A stretch of DNA of 38,728 nt, taken from positions 1 through 38,728 of IMG/VR virus record IMGVR_UViG_3300006805_000015. One strand, given 5' to 3'. A program made the position numbers and the translations under genes. Numbering within the stretch: position 1 is the first letter of the stretch; each line of letters opens with the position of its first letter. The stretch comes from a virus. Shown here piece by piece: positions 30,522 through 36,699 of this stretch. The notes under the pieces were generated by a model. It had not been told where the DNA came from, made no database searches, and worked only from the letters and a program-made list of their open reading frames with translations.

Positions 30522-30853
30522 GGGTACCTGTCGTCATCCCCGTCGCCGGCAAAAAGGTCCGCCTCCTGTACAAGGAGGTTCTCGAGGACAACGCCTACGC
30601 GCTGGTGGCAGCCGACCGCCTCACGATCGACGTTTCGAAGACGCGGAATATTTCACCCACGGACGTCTGGCGATCGATCCTGCACGAGCTTGCACATGTA
30701 GCGCTCGACTTCTCGGGGCACTGCAAATGGCTCAAGGAGCCGCAGGAGGAGGCCATCGTGCACTCCTTCGAGGTCATGCTCGGACCGATCCTGGTGCTCG
30801 CGCCTGTAAAGGGAATCCGCTGGCGCGAAGTCAGGTTTCCGTTCGAGGAGTAA
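30518..30853 (+). CDS. Small HExxH metallopeptidase-like protein, 111 aa
   Basis: The motif ILHELAHVALDF gives HELAH (H56, E57, H60), the zincin signature. A further acidic residue in KEPQEEAIVHSFEVML lies about 20 residues downstream, as in gluzincin/ImmA-type minimal proteases. ATG 30518 overlaps the exonuclease stop. The gene is the last of the rightward late series and meets the leftward gene at 30854 end-to-end without a gap. Role unknown; targeting a host or phage protein is likely by analogy. Confidence 0.75.
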   Translation: MRVPVVIPVAGKKVRLLYKEVLEDNAYALVAADRLTIDVSKTRNISPTDVWRSILHELAHVALDFSGHCKWLKEPQEEAIVHSFEVMLGPILVLAPVKGIRWREVRFPFEE

Positions 30854-31177
30854 TCACCGAGCACTCACAAAGGCACCGAACCCCACCTCGTTGCCACCCG
30901 ACTTCTCAATGGCGCCCAGCAGCACGAGAATGGGCGCCTCGGGCGTCGCGTGATATCGCGTCTTGTCACGCATCCAAACGGATGGAAAGTACAAGGGCGT
31001 GCCATCGTCCTTCATTCGCAGAACAGTCATTTTAACGGACTCTACGTCATGGCGATGTACCCAAGAGATCCCGACCGGATCCGATAGGGTCAGGATTTTG
31101 TACATTCCTGTTTCTTGGACGTACGAATCATACCGCTTTGCCTCTGATTCCAGTTGATCAGGATCGAATGGAGACAT
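30854..31177 (-). CDS. Hypothetical protein, leftward, 107 aa
   Basis: The product contains HRHDVESVKMTVLRMKDDGT and a mixed alpha/beta composition with no signal peptide. ATG 31177 has GGGGA about 7 bases upstream on the minus strand. Third codon positions are less G/C-rich than in neighbouring genes, suggesting more recent acquisition. It is transcribed from the region 31178-31307, away from the leftward early operon, as an apparent stand-alone gene. Confidence 0.65.
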   Translation of the reverse strand: MSPFDPDQLESEAKRYDSYVQETGMYKILTLSDPVGISWVHRHDVESVKMTVLRMKDDGTPLYFPSVWMRDKTRYHATPEAPILVLLGAIEKSGGNEVGFGAFVSAR

Positions 31178-31307
31178 AGTCGTTTTTCCCCGTGAAAAGG
31201 GTCGAGAATCTGCATGACGGTCGCGAAATCGGGTTTATAACATGGCCGCTCAAGTAAATCACTTATCCACAGGCTCCCGCGCTCGCTAGCGGCACTATGC
31301 TCGGACC
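31178..31307. promoter_or_regulatory. Divergent intergenic region with promoter-like boxes
   Basis: This 130-bp stretch is locally AT-rich for the genome. It carries TATAAC (31236-31241; TTATAA on the other strand), suitable as a -10 box for the gene at 31177 with only a weak -35, and a perfect DnaA box. It separates a minus-strand gene from a plus-strand reading frame beginning at 31308. Confidence 0.5.
31263..31271 (+). promoter_or_regulatory. DnaA box TTATCCACA
   Basis: This matches the strong bacterial DnaA-box consensus exactly and is the only perfect copy noticed in the window. It may serve phage replication initiation or DnaA-linked regulation of the flanking genes. Confidence 0.6.
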
Positions 31308-31793
31308 ATGGACCCCCGCGCGCCCCGCACCTGGCTCGAGAGCACCGGCCACCTCGTCACCTTCGAGAGAGGCGACCACACGGCGATTGGCGTCCTGCGC
31401 CCCGAGCACGCGCGGAATAGCGCCGGCGTCCCCTTCCCCACGCAGGAATCCGGCGTCGTCGCGGCGACGCTCCACACGCTGCGCAGCTCGATTGCGCAGG
31501 CGCAGGTCAACGCCCTAGTGCAGTGGCGGCACCGCGGTCGCCTTCGGGGAATCGGCCGCGGCATCGTGCTTCTCGTGCCGCGGGAAGCCACCGAACTCGA
31601 CTATCTCCACGTCCGGCGTGACGTGCAGCTCGTCGTCGCTTGGCCGCCGGTTCAGTATTACCCGCGGGGGGCTACGCCGCTCGTACAGCCAGGCGCTGGT
31701 GACCATGCCCAGAACGAAGGCGAGCGCCAGGAGCAGGACCGACGACAACGTGAGGGCGAACAGGGCTTGCTCCCCGAGCGTGACGGCGGGTAG
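31308..31793 (+). CDS. Plus-strand reading frame, first part strongly coding, 161 aa (boundaries uncertain)
   Basis: The first 70 codons (ATG 31308 to about 31515) have roughly nine of ten third positions G or C, which supports real coding (GHLVTFERGDHTAIGVLRPE, VAATLHTLRSSIAQAQVNA). After 31515 the frame runs antisense through the convincing minus-strand gene 31515-31799 and looks like shadow sequence (Arg/Gln/Glu-rich). No ribosome-binding site is obvious. Either a real gene overlaps its neighbour antisense by about 280 bases or the true end was lost. Confidence 0.4.
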   Translation: MDPRAPRTWLESTGHLVTFERGDHTAIGVLRPEHARNSAGVPFPTQESGVVAATLHTLRSSIAQAQVNALVQWRHRGRLRGIGRGIVLLVPREATELDYLHVRRDVQLVVAWPPVQYYPRGATPLVQPGAGDHAQNEGERQEQDRRQREGEQGLLPERDGG

Positions 31794-31799
31794 GGTCAC
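31515..31799 (-). CDS. Membrane protein, leftward, 94 aa
   Basis: GTG 31799 forms a GTGA overlap with the upstream 42-residue gene. Residues about 8-38 (LGEQALFALTLSSVLLLALA...) contain one long hydrophobic span, followed by a hydrophilic C-terminus with acidic and basic patches. Third positions are about 90% G/C, so this is well supported. It is the last gene of the left operon before the antisense zone. Function unknown. Confidence 0.65.
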   Translation of the reverse strand: MTLPAVTLGEQALFALTLSSVLLLALAFVLGMVTSAWLYERRSPPRVILNRRPSDDELHVTPDVEIVEFGGFPRHEKHDAAADSPKATAVPPLH

Positions 31800-31924
31800 G
31801 CCTCGCTCGCCTTTACGCCTGAACCGGCCTGATCGGCGAGCGGCTCGGCCGGCTCCGGCTGCGGGCGGCAAAGCGCGCAGCGCGCGCGGAGCGGGCACAG
31901 CTCGCCCGGGCAGCGCGCGGTCAT
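31796..31924 (-). CDS. Cys-rich micro-protein, 42 aa
   Basis: ATG 31924 overlaps the upstream stop and TGA 31798-31796 overlaps the next GTG, so both ends are coupled. The N-terminus is CPGELCPLRARCALC, four Cys in 15 residues, suited to one zinc or iron; the rest is Pro/Glu/Ala-rich. The double overlap makes it credible despite its size. Confidence 0.55.
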   Translation of the reverse strand: MTARCPGELCPLRARCALCRPQPEPAEPLADQAGSGVKASEA

Positions 31925-32088
31925 ACGTCGCCCCAGTCGATATCGAAGTCCGTCGTGCAGTCGGAGCACGTCATCACGGTTGCAAGCTCGGGCCGCCGCA
32001 GAATGCGCATCTCCTCTCGGCCGCAGTTCGGGCAGTCCACGAAGTAGATCGGGTACGCGTTTGCTCGCGGCCGCTCCTCCTCCCTCAC
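31921..32088 (-). CDS. Zinc-ribbon protein, 55 aa
   Basis: GTG 32088 forms a GTGA overlap with the gene at 32085; the stop overlaps ATG 31924. It contains VDCPNCGREEM and, 22 residues later, TCSDCTTDFDIDWGDV: two CxxC pairs and an acidic end, a typical zinc ribbon. It probably binds nucleic acid or a host transcription or replication protein. Confidence 0.65.
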   Translation of the reverse strand: MREEERPRANAYPIYFVDCPNCGREEMRILRRPELATVMTCSDCTTDFDIDWGDV

Positions 32089-32273
32089 CGCCGCCTCCGT
32101 TTCCGCCGCTGCCACTTCTCGATGGCGCCGGCGATCTGCGGCGCGCCGCACGCTATAAGGACGGTCGCCGCCGTCAGCCAGAACATCGACTCCGCCACCG
32201 GCTTGTCCCTCGCCTCTGCGTTCACACGCCGCAGCGCCATGAAATGATCCGACAAATCAACCAACGTCCCCAT
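32085..32273 (-). CDS. Small membrane protein, 62 aa
   Basis: The central segment about residues 30-48 (MFWLTAATVLIACGAPQIAG) is hydrophobic, with a strongly basic C-terminal tail (EKWQRRKRRRR). ATG 32273 lies inside the upstream gene, overlapping it by 17 bases. Function unknown; a single-span protein with cytosolic basic tail. Confidence 0.55.
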   Translation of the reverse strand: MGTLVDLSDHFMALRRVNAEARDKPVAESMFWLTAATVLIACGAPQIAGAIEKWQRRKRRRR

Positions 32274-32754
32274 GCGTCACCTCCGGCGGCGCTTGTACCG
32301 CCGCGGGCGCCGCGCGCGCCACGGACCTCTGCTTCCAAGCCTTGTGCGACGCGCCGCGGCACGTCACGCACACGCGCGTGCCCTGCGGCAGCACATAAAG
32401 GTTCGCGCCTTCGAGGACATGGCCGAAGCGGCAGCGCGTGCGCCGCAGGTGCTCCCGCGAGCCGACGGGCTGTTCGGCGACCGATGCAAGCGACATCTGC
32501 ATGTCCGTGGCGGACATCTTCTCAAGCCGAAGCCACGAGACCCCTGCCTTCCGCCACAGGTAGACCGTCAGGCCATGCGGCGCCAGCTCCACGCGGGCGC
32601 GGCACACGGCCTGGTGGGCAGCCCTCAACGCCGCGCGGCGAAGCCGTTCCCCCTCCGGCAACGGACGCTCGCGAAGCCATTCGGAAAGCTCCGCCATCGA
32701 GGCCATCGAGACGACCTGGAGGAGCGAGACAATGCGGTGGGTCTGGCGACGCAT
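32257..32754 (-). CDS. Zinc-finger protein with HNH-like CxxGH..C..C segment, 165 aa
   Basis: Residues about 1-95 are helical (MAELSEWLRERPLPEGERLR, LRAAHQAVCRARVELAPHG). Near the C-terminus RCRFGHVLEGANLY...RVCVTCRGASHKAWK matches the phage C-x2-GH...N...C-x2-C finger often found beside HNH nucleases. The start is uncertain: ATG 32754 is used; ATG 32706 would remove 16 residues; neither has a good ribosome-binding site. A terminator-like hairpin precedes the gene. Probably DNA-binding. Confidence 0.55.
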   Translation of the reverse strand: MRRQTHRIVSLLQVVSMASMAELSEWLRERPLPEGERLRRAALRAAHQAVCRARVELAPHGLTVYLWRKAGVSWLRLEKMSATDMQMSLASVAEQPVGSREHLRRTRCRFGHVLEGANLYVLPQGTRVCVTCRGASHKAWKQRSVARAAPAAVQAPPEVTHGDVG

Positions 32755-32786
32755 CAGAAAGCGGCCCGCCGAGGGCGACGGGCCGC
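32755..32786 (-). terminator. Rho-independent-type terminator on the minus strand
   Basis: GCGGCCCG (32761-32768) and CGGGCCGC (32779-32786) form an 8-bp stem with a 10-base loop. Read leftward it is followed by TTTCTG. It sits between the gene at 32828 and that at 32754, so it may lower expression of the distal part of the leftward operon. Confidence 0.6.
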
Positions 32787-32827
32787 AACGAACCTCCCAG
32801 CACCATGCTGGTGAGACGGATAGCTGA

Positions 32828-33172
32828 TCATGCGTCGTACCTCTCGAGGCCGAGTGCCGCGCGAAGCTCCGGCGGGCAGACCCGCCGCAACTCCTCGATA
32901 TCGTCGTCGTCCGGCGCCTCGTCAAACTCGCCTGCGATGACGCGCTCCGATAGCAACCGTAGGGCGTCGCGCGCCTGGCGCGGCGTCCGCGGCAGCGACG
33001 CCGCCTCACGGAGCTTCCGCACGGCTTCGACCTTGCCGCACGCGTACCGCCGATTCTTGAAATCGTGGTACTCGCCGGCCTCGGCCTCGCCTAGGATGAA
33101 GGCGATCTCCGGCGTCTGCGGCAGCGCGCGCAGCTCGGCGGCGAGGTCGACCGTGGTGCTCTTGCCTCGCAC
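32828..33172 (-). CDS. Hypothetical protein, 114 aa
   Basis: GTG 33172 is chosen because it sits one base after the previous stop and has GAGG about 9 bases upstream. The protein is helical and charged (TVDLAAELRALPQTPEIAFI, KVEAVRKLREAASLPRTPRQ, ARDALRLLSERVIAGEFDEA), with an acidic DDDDIEE stretch near the C-terminus. No motif recognised. A terminator-like hairpin lies 42 bases downstream. Confidence 0.6.
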   Translation of the reverse strand: MRGKSTTVDLAAELRALPQTPEIAFILGEAEAGEYHDFKNRRYACGKVEAVRKLREAASLPRTPRQARDALRLLSERVIAGEFDEAPDDDDIEELRRVCPPELRAALGLERYDA

Positions 33173-33173
33173 G

Positions 33174-33347
33174 TCAGTAGTCCTCAACGCCGCAGGTCGC
33201 GGCCGTGCAGCGGTAGAAGACCTCATCGACCTCGGGGCTCTTGGCGCTCACGCGGCGGACGGGCGCGCCGCAGACGCGGCAGAACTTACCCTCGACAGCG
33301 GGCCCGACGTGGTAGCGGGCGCCTGGAATGAGAATCGAGTCGCTCAA
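33174..33347 (-). CDS. Zinc-ribbon protein, 57 aa
   Basis: TTG 33347 overlaps the stop of the HNH-type gene as TTGA, the same coupling as its neighbours. It contains KFCRVCGAPVRRV and YRCTAATCGVEDY: CxxC plus CxxxxC, a zinc ribbon. The region would otherwise be a 170-bp gap in a gapless operon. The same small-ribbon theme recurs in this cluster. Confidence 0.6.
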   Translation of the reverse strand: MSDSILIPGARYHVGPAVEGKFCRVCGAPVRRVSAKSPEVDEVFYRCTAATCGVEDY

Positions 33348-33568
33348 TTTCTGGCCCCCCAGTGCACCCGCGCGTGGCAGGGCCGGCAGAGGAAGCGCAC
33401 CTGCAGCGCCTTCCCGTAGTCGTCATGATGTCCGACGAGCCGCCCGCGATCGCCGCAGATCTCGCACGCCGCGGGCACCGGGATGCAACCCCACTTCAGC
33501 GCGCGGCGGTACGCTTTCGTCGCCGAGCGGCGTAGCTCCGGGTGGTCGGCTTGCTGGAAGGCGGTCAT
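33344..33568 (-). CDS. HNH-type zinc protein, 74 aa
   Basis: The core CEICGDRGRLVGHHDDYGKA...FLCRPCHARVHWG has two CxxC pairs and the HHDDY/PCHxxxH histidines of small phage HNH-like endonucleases or binding proteins. The distance between pairs is normal for this short family. ATG 33568 overlaps the upstream stop. It may nick DNA in packaging or recombination, but the family includes apparently non-catalytic members. Confidence 0.75.
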   Translation of the reverse strand: MTAFQQADHPELRRSATKAYRRALKWGCIPVPAACEICGDRGRLVGHHDDYGKALQVRFLCRPCHARVHWGARN

Positions 33569-33801
33569 GGCGGCGCCTTGCTTGCAAGTGCAATGAGCAG
33601 CGCGTCCGAATAGCGGACGGCGCGTTCGGCGGTTGAGCGAGAATCTGGATAACTTGCCTCGCTAGCGAGGAGTCCGCTTAGCGCCTGCCCCGCGAAGTAC
33701 TCGCGTCGCGACATACCCGGATGCCAAATGATCTCCGTGTCCGCCCTGATCACCATAGGGAAAGCCAAGTCGCGTGCGTCTAATAATTCCCGAGTTGTCA
33801 C
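33565..33801 (-). CDS. Conserved phage protein with 'GMSxREYFA' motif, 78 aa
   Basis: The segment HPGMSRREYFAGQALSGLLA is a signature of a common small phage family (G-M-[ST]-[LR]-R-[DE]-Y-F-A-[AG]-xAL-xG). A second helix SDALLIALASK ends the protein. Start GTG 33801 overlaps the upstream stop (GTGA). Function unknown throughout the family. Confidence 0.7.
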   Translation of the reverse strand: MTTRELLDARDLAFPMVIRADTEIIWHPGMSRREYFAGQALSGLLASEASYPDSRSTAERAVRYSDALLIALASKAPP

Positions 33802-33995
33802 GCCCCCACCTCCGATCTCTCCCGCGCCGCGTCCCGCATAGCATCCCGCTTCGCGCGCCGAATTGCGTCGTGCGCCTCGTCTTTGATCCGCTCGCGCTCG
33901 TCGTGGCTGATGCCCGGGACCTCCCAGTGCAGGCGCTCCAGCTCGCCCTGCAGGCGCGCCGCGAGCGCGTTGAAGTAGCGTGCGGACTCGGTCAT
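33798..33995 (-). CDS. Basic helical protein, 65 aa
   Basis: ATG 33995 overlaps the stop of the annealing-protein gene, giving the expected coupling. The product is one long charged helix set (LAARLQGELERLHWEVPGIS, KDEAHDAIRRAKRDAMRDAA). It may assist recombination by position. No family recognised. Confidence 0.6.
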   Translation of the reverse strand: MTESARYFNALAARLQGELERLHWEVPGISHDERERIKDEAHDAIRRAKRDAMRDAARERSEVGA

Positions 33996-35041
33996 TGCGC
34001 GGCGGTCTCCGTGGCCTTTTTCACCGCGTTTGTCAGCATTGTCGTCGCCGCTCGGAGCTTGACGGCGTTCATCGACGTATTCACTTCGACAAATCGCCCT
34101 TTCAAAACATCGTCGACCACCAGGTTCACGAGCCGCGCCGCAGCGACGGCGTCCTCGAACGCGCGCTGGGCAGCTTCCAGGTCCGAGGCTTGCGCCCTCT
34201 TCTCGTGTTGCATTGCCGGCGCGCCCTCCTTGCCGGCAGCCTCCTGCTCGCGAAGAATCTTCTTCGGGTCGGCAACATCCTCGAACCAGTCGCTCTTTTC
34301 GCTCATCCCGTCCTTCAAGGACGCGTAGATCTTGCGGAGGCTCAGGTAGTCGACGTGCGACATCGCGTCGAGGCGCTTCCCGAGCCGGCGCTCGATGTCG
34401 TCTTGCGTCACGCCTAGATCCGCGAACGCCTTGGCGACATTTGCGCGCTTTTTCTCGATCTCCCCCTGCGACGTCAACGTCCGTTCGCACCGAGCAATCG
34501 CCGCTTCCACCACGTCACCGGGGATCACTGCCAGGACGCAGTTCCGCACGCGCCGGCTCGCCTGGTTGGCGACAAGCTCGTAAACGTCTCGCGCATTCGT
34601 GAGCGTGTACGATCCCTTCTTCGTGTCGCGGACGTGCTGAACCTTGAACGAGATGGCCCGCCGCGTGTTCGTCTCGACGTCCCAACAATAGGCGATGACT
34701 TCGCTCGCGCCGGTGACCTGCTCGACTTCGGCGAACCCAAACTGGATATTGCCCCAGGCCTGCGCGATCGTCTCGGCAAGGCGGATCGAAGGCCCCGTGA
34801 CCTCCTGTCCGCCGCGCGTGTAGCTATACATCGCCTGTTCGGCAAGCGAGACGCGGTCGCACGCCTGCATAATCCTGTCGAATGCCAGCTTCTGGTCGCG
34901 AGGGAAGCGCTTGGCAGCAACGATTGCAGCTTGAACTTCTTGCGCCTCGCGAGCAACCACAGCTGCCCCTGAAGGAGCATGACTCTCGGAGCGCACGAGG
35001 CTTTCAAACACCGGGGAAGCGTGTGTCATCTCCGTGCTCAT
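33992..35041 (-). CDS. Putative single-strand annealing / recombination protein, 349 aa
   Basis: The core (about 60-200) reads MYSYTRGGQEVTGPSIRLAE, then AWGNIQFGFAEVEQVTGASE, ISFKVQHVRDTKKGSYTLTN, YELVANQASRRVRNCVLAVI. This 'GPSIRLAE...VANQASRRVR' family is common in temperate siphophages at the place of RecT/Erf/Sak genes and next to Gp157, as here. The C-terminal about 120 residues are helical. Annealing activity is inferred from synteny, not from a catalytic motif. Confidence 0.6.
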   Translation of the reverse strand: MSTEMTHASPVFESLVRSESHAPSGAAVVAREAQEVQAAIVAAKRFPRDQKLAFDRIMQACDRVSLAEQAMYSYTRGGQEVTGPSIRLAETIAQAWGNIQFGFAEVEQVTGASEVIAYCWDVETNTRRAISFKVQHVRDTKKGSYTLTNARDVYELVANQASRRVRNCVLAVIPGDVVEAAIARCERTLTSQGEIEKKRANVAKAFADLGVTQDDIERRLGKRLDAMSHVDYLSLRKIYASLKDGMSEKSDWFEDVADPKKILREQEAAGKEGAPAMQHEKRAQASDLEAAQRAFEDAVAAARLVNLVVDDVLKGRFVEVNTSMNAVKLRAATTMLTNAVKKATETAAQ

Positions 35042-35673
35042 TTTTTCACCGCTGGCTTATCGCGATCATCGAAATGCAGTCGCGCCTTGTACTGCAAGGT
35101 CGCGAACGAAAACTCGGCCTTCGCTTGGAGCGCAGCCTTCACCGCCGCGGCGTCCCAAACGTACGATGTGGGCACCTCGACGACGTACTTCGACAGGGAC
35201 ATCGCGTCCTCCGCCGTAGGCTCCCGCAGCACAACCAGCGCCGGATTGCTCGCGTATCGGATCTCGACAACGCGTTCGTGCCCCGGCAAGCGATCGAAAC
35301 CGTAGGCCTGCATCATCGTCTGCACGTACAATTCCAGGCGCTCTGCGCGTCGCCGCGCGCTTTGGGCGCGTTTCTGAAGCCGACTCGCTCGAGCTTGCAT
35401 CCGTGCCGCGTAATCCTCGAATTCAGTGACAACAAAGTCGATCCCGTCGACTTTCTCACGCAAGAGCGCTAGGACACGCTCGCGCTCCTCGACTGAGACA
35501 GGCTCCGCCGGGGCGCGAATGCCCAGGATCACCTCGGGATCGAACCGCGACTCGTCGGCATCTGCGAGACGCTCCATGCGCGACAGCTCGCTGAGCAAGT
35601 CACCCAACGTGTACTTGGGTGCCGACTCCGCAAAGCCAAGCGACTCCACAACCTTCAATCCGTCCGCGCTCAC
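35038..35673 (-). CDS. Siphovirus Gp157-family protein, 211 aa
   Basis: A central long coiled coil (about 80-145: DGIDFVVTEFEDYAARMQAR, LQKRAQSARRRAERLELYVQ) is followed by a compact C-terminal domain with ERVVEIRYASNPALVVLREP and YVWDAAAVKAALQAKAEF, the features of Gp157. In related phages Gp157 lies beside single-strand annealing proteins; its role is unclear, once linked to phage resistance. GTG 35673 and the stop are coupled to neighbours. Confidence 0.8.
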   Translation of the reverse strand: MSADGLKVVESLGFAESAPKYTLGDLLSELSRMERLADADESRFDPEVILGIRAPAEPVSVEERERVLALLREKVDGIDFVVTEFEDYAARMQARASRLQKRAQSARRRAERLELYVQTMMQAYGFDRLPGHERVVEIRYASNPALVVLREPTAEDAMSLSKYVVEVPTSYVWDAAAVKAALQAKAEFSFATLQYKARLHFDDRDKPAVKK

Positions 35674-35900
35674 GAAAGCTCCTTCTCATTTTGCTCCTGA
35701 CGCCGCCGCGCGCGGTCGTCATCGTGTTCAAGCTCGCGTGTGCGCTCGCACTCGCTCCACGCGCGCCGCAGGTCACAGCGCTGCGCGTGGAGCCAAGGCT
35801 CATATGCCGGGACCACGTTCTCGAGGTCGCACGTGCATGAGGGCAGCGGCCTCATAGGGCCGATTCCCCGGCAAATCTTTGCACAGGGAAGATTCCCCAT
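35670..35900 (-). CDS. First gene of the leftward operon, 76 aa
   Basis: It is Cys-rich at the N-terminus (CAKICRG, SCTC, RCDL, ECER) and highly charged at the C-terminus (RELEHDDDRARRRQEQNEKE). Start ATG 35900 has no good ribosome-binding site; ATG 35855 has GGGGAA upstream and may be the real start, giving 61 residues. Being first after the control region suggests an early regulatory role, possibly metal-binding. Confidence 0.5.
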   Translation of the reverse strand: MGNLPCAKICRGIGPMRPLPSCTCDLENVVPAYEPWLHAQRCDLRRAWSECERTRELEHDDDRARRRQEQNEKELS

Positions 35901-36054
35901 GCGTGCGCGGCGTAACTGTCGAGATGCGTGGTCATATGTTTCTGTTTAGTGGAGACGAAATGCTAGAATCTGAGTTGATCGTGCGTCTTAGACCGCGGTA
36001 GAAACGGCGCCGGAAACCCACCGCTCAAAGTTGATTCCCGACGCCGTTGGAACA

Positions 36055-36069
36055 CACGCACAATGCGTG
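36055..36069. promoter_or_regulatory. Second inverted repeat, CACGCA-CAA-TGCGTG
   Basis: Six-base perfect arms with a 3-base centre, the same geometry as the operator at 36205, but different sequence. It lies 150 bases away on the leftward-operon side and could be a site for another regulator such as the XRE protein encoded at 1835. Confidence 0.4.
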
Positions 36070-36204
36070 GAATCCACAAATCGTCGCGCCTGCCAGCGCT
36101 TGCCCCTTCCGCTGCTTTCCTGCCCCCAGCGCACTTGCCCATGCTGCCGAGACACGTATCCGTAACGAGGGGACGTTTAACGCGTTGTATAAATAAATTC
36201 AAAC

Positions 36205-36221
36205 GGATAATTTCATTATCC
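36205..36221. promoter_or_regulatory. Putative repressor operator GGATAAT-TTC-ATTATCC
   Basis: Seven-base perfect arms with 3-base centre overlap the -10 box assigned to the adjacent repressor gene, 20 bases before its start codon. Palindromes of this size are typical operators for XRE dimers, so autoregulation is likely. Only this one copy was noticed. Confidence 0.7.
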
Positions 36222-36240
36222 AAAAGGTCAAAGAATCCGC

Positions 36241-36627
36241 ATGACTAGCCGATCCGCAGCCTGTAGACCCGCAGCGGGCATAGCGTGGACTGACGAATTG
36301 GCTGACTCGCACGACATTTTCGTGCGGAACCTCAGAATCCTGATGGGCAAGCAGGGTATGACGGCCGCCGAACTCGCTCGCCGACTGGGGCTAAAGACCA
36401 GGGGCGCTGTTAGCCATTGGCTCAACGGATTGAGCGGCCCCGACCTGCGCACGCTCGGTCGCATCGCCGAGATTTTCGACGTCCCTGTCGCCGAACTCTT
36501 CGTCGAGGAGGACGCCACTACACCTCCCCCGCGTCCGCCGGTGGATCGGGTAGAGGACGCCGTTAAGGCCCTGGTCGAGACGCTCGGTTACGAAGGCACC
36601 GTCCGGATTTCCCGCCGAAAGCGGTAA
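36241..36627 (+). CDS. XRE-family phage repressor (CI-like), 128 aa
   Basis: Residues about 27-85 form an HTH_XRE domain (VRNLRILMGKQGMTAAELAR, RLGLKTRGAVSHWLNGLSGP, TLGRIAEIFDVPVAELF), followed by a Pro-rich linker and a short dimerisation-like C-terminus (VDRVEDAVKALVETLGYEGT). No LexA-type peptidase is present, so induction would not use RecA-stimulated autocleavage. AAAAGG lies upstream of ATG 36241. It faces away from the leftward early operon with the operator between, so it is the likely lysogeny repressor. Confidence 0.85.
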   Translation: MTSRSAACRPAAGIAWTDELADSHDIFVRNLRILMGKQGMTAAELARRLGLKTRGAVSHWLNGLSGPDLRTLGRIAEIFDVPVAELFVEEDATTPPPRPPVDRVEDAVKALVETLGYEGTVRISRRKR

Positions 36628-36699
36628 CGGCGATTTAAGCTCAAAGCCGCGCGCGCGGTGGCCGACAGAAGCGACGAACCTGATTTCGGGAGGGGTCGC

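Larger units (their letters stand above)
35901..36240. promoter_or_regulatory. Divergent early control region (340 bp)
   Basis: No credible gene is seen. The region lies between the leftward early operon and the rightward repressor gene. It contains a perfect 17-bp inverted repeat (36205-36221), a second inverted repeat with the same 3-base spacer (36055-36069), ATGCGTG repeated at 35899, 35923 and 36063, and an AT-rich stretch 36185-36222 with TTGTAT at 36185-36190 and GATAAT at 36206-36211, possible -35/-10 boxes for the repressor. Leftward promoter boxes are likely here but could not be fixed. Confidence 0.6.

Noticed and set aside
31263-31475. 70-codon minus frame covering the DnaA box region
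   Set aside because: Third positions are only moderately G/C-rich, less than the opposite plus frame, and it would fill the promoter region of the neighbouring gene.
35963-36223. 86-codon minus frame in the switch region (possible Cro)
   Set aside because: It would overlap the operator and promoter boxes, has no HTH pattern and lacks G/C-biased third positions.
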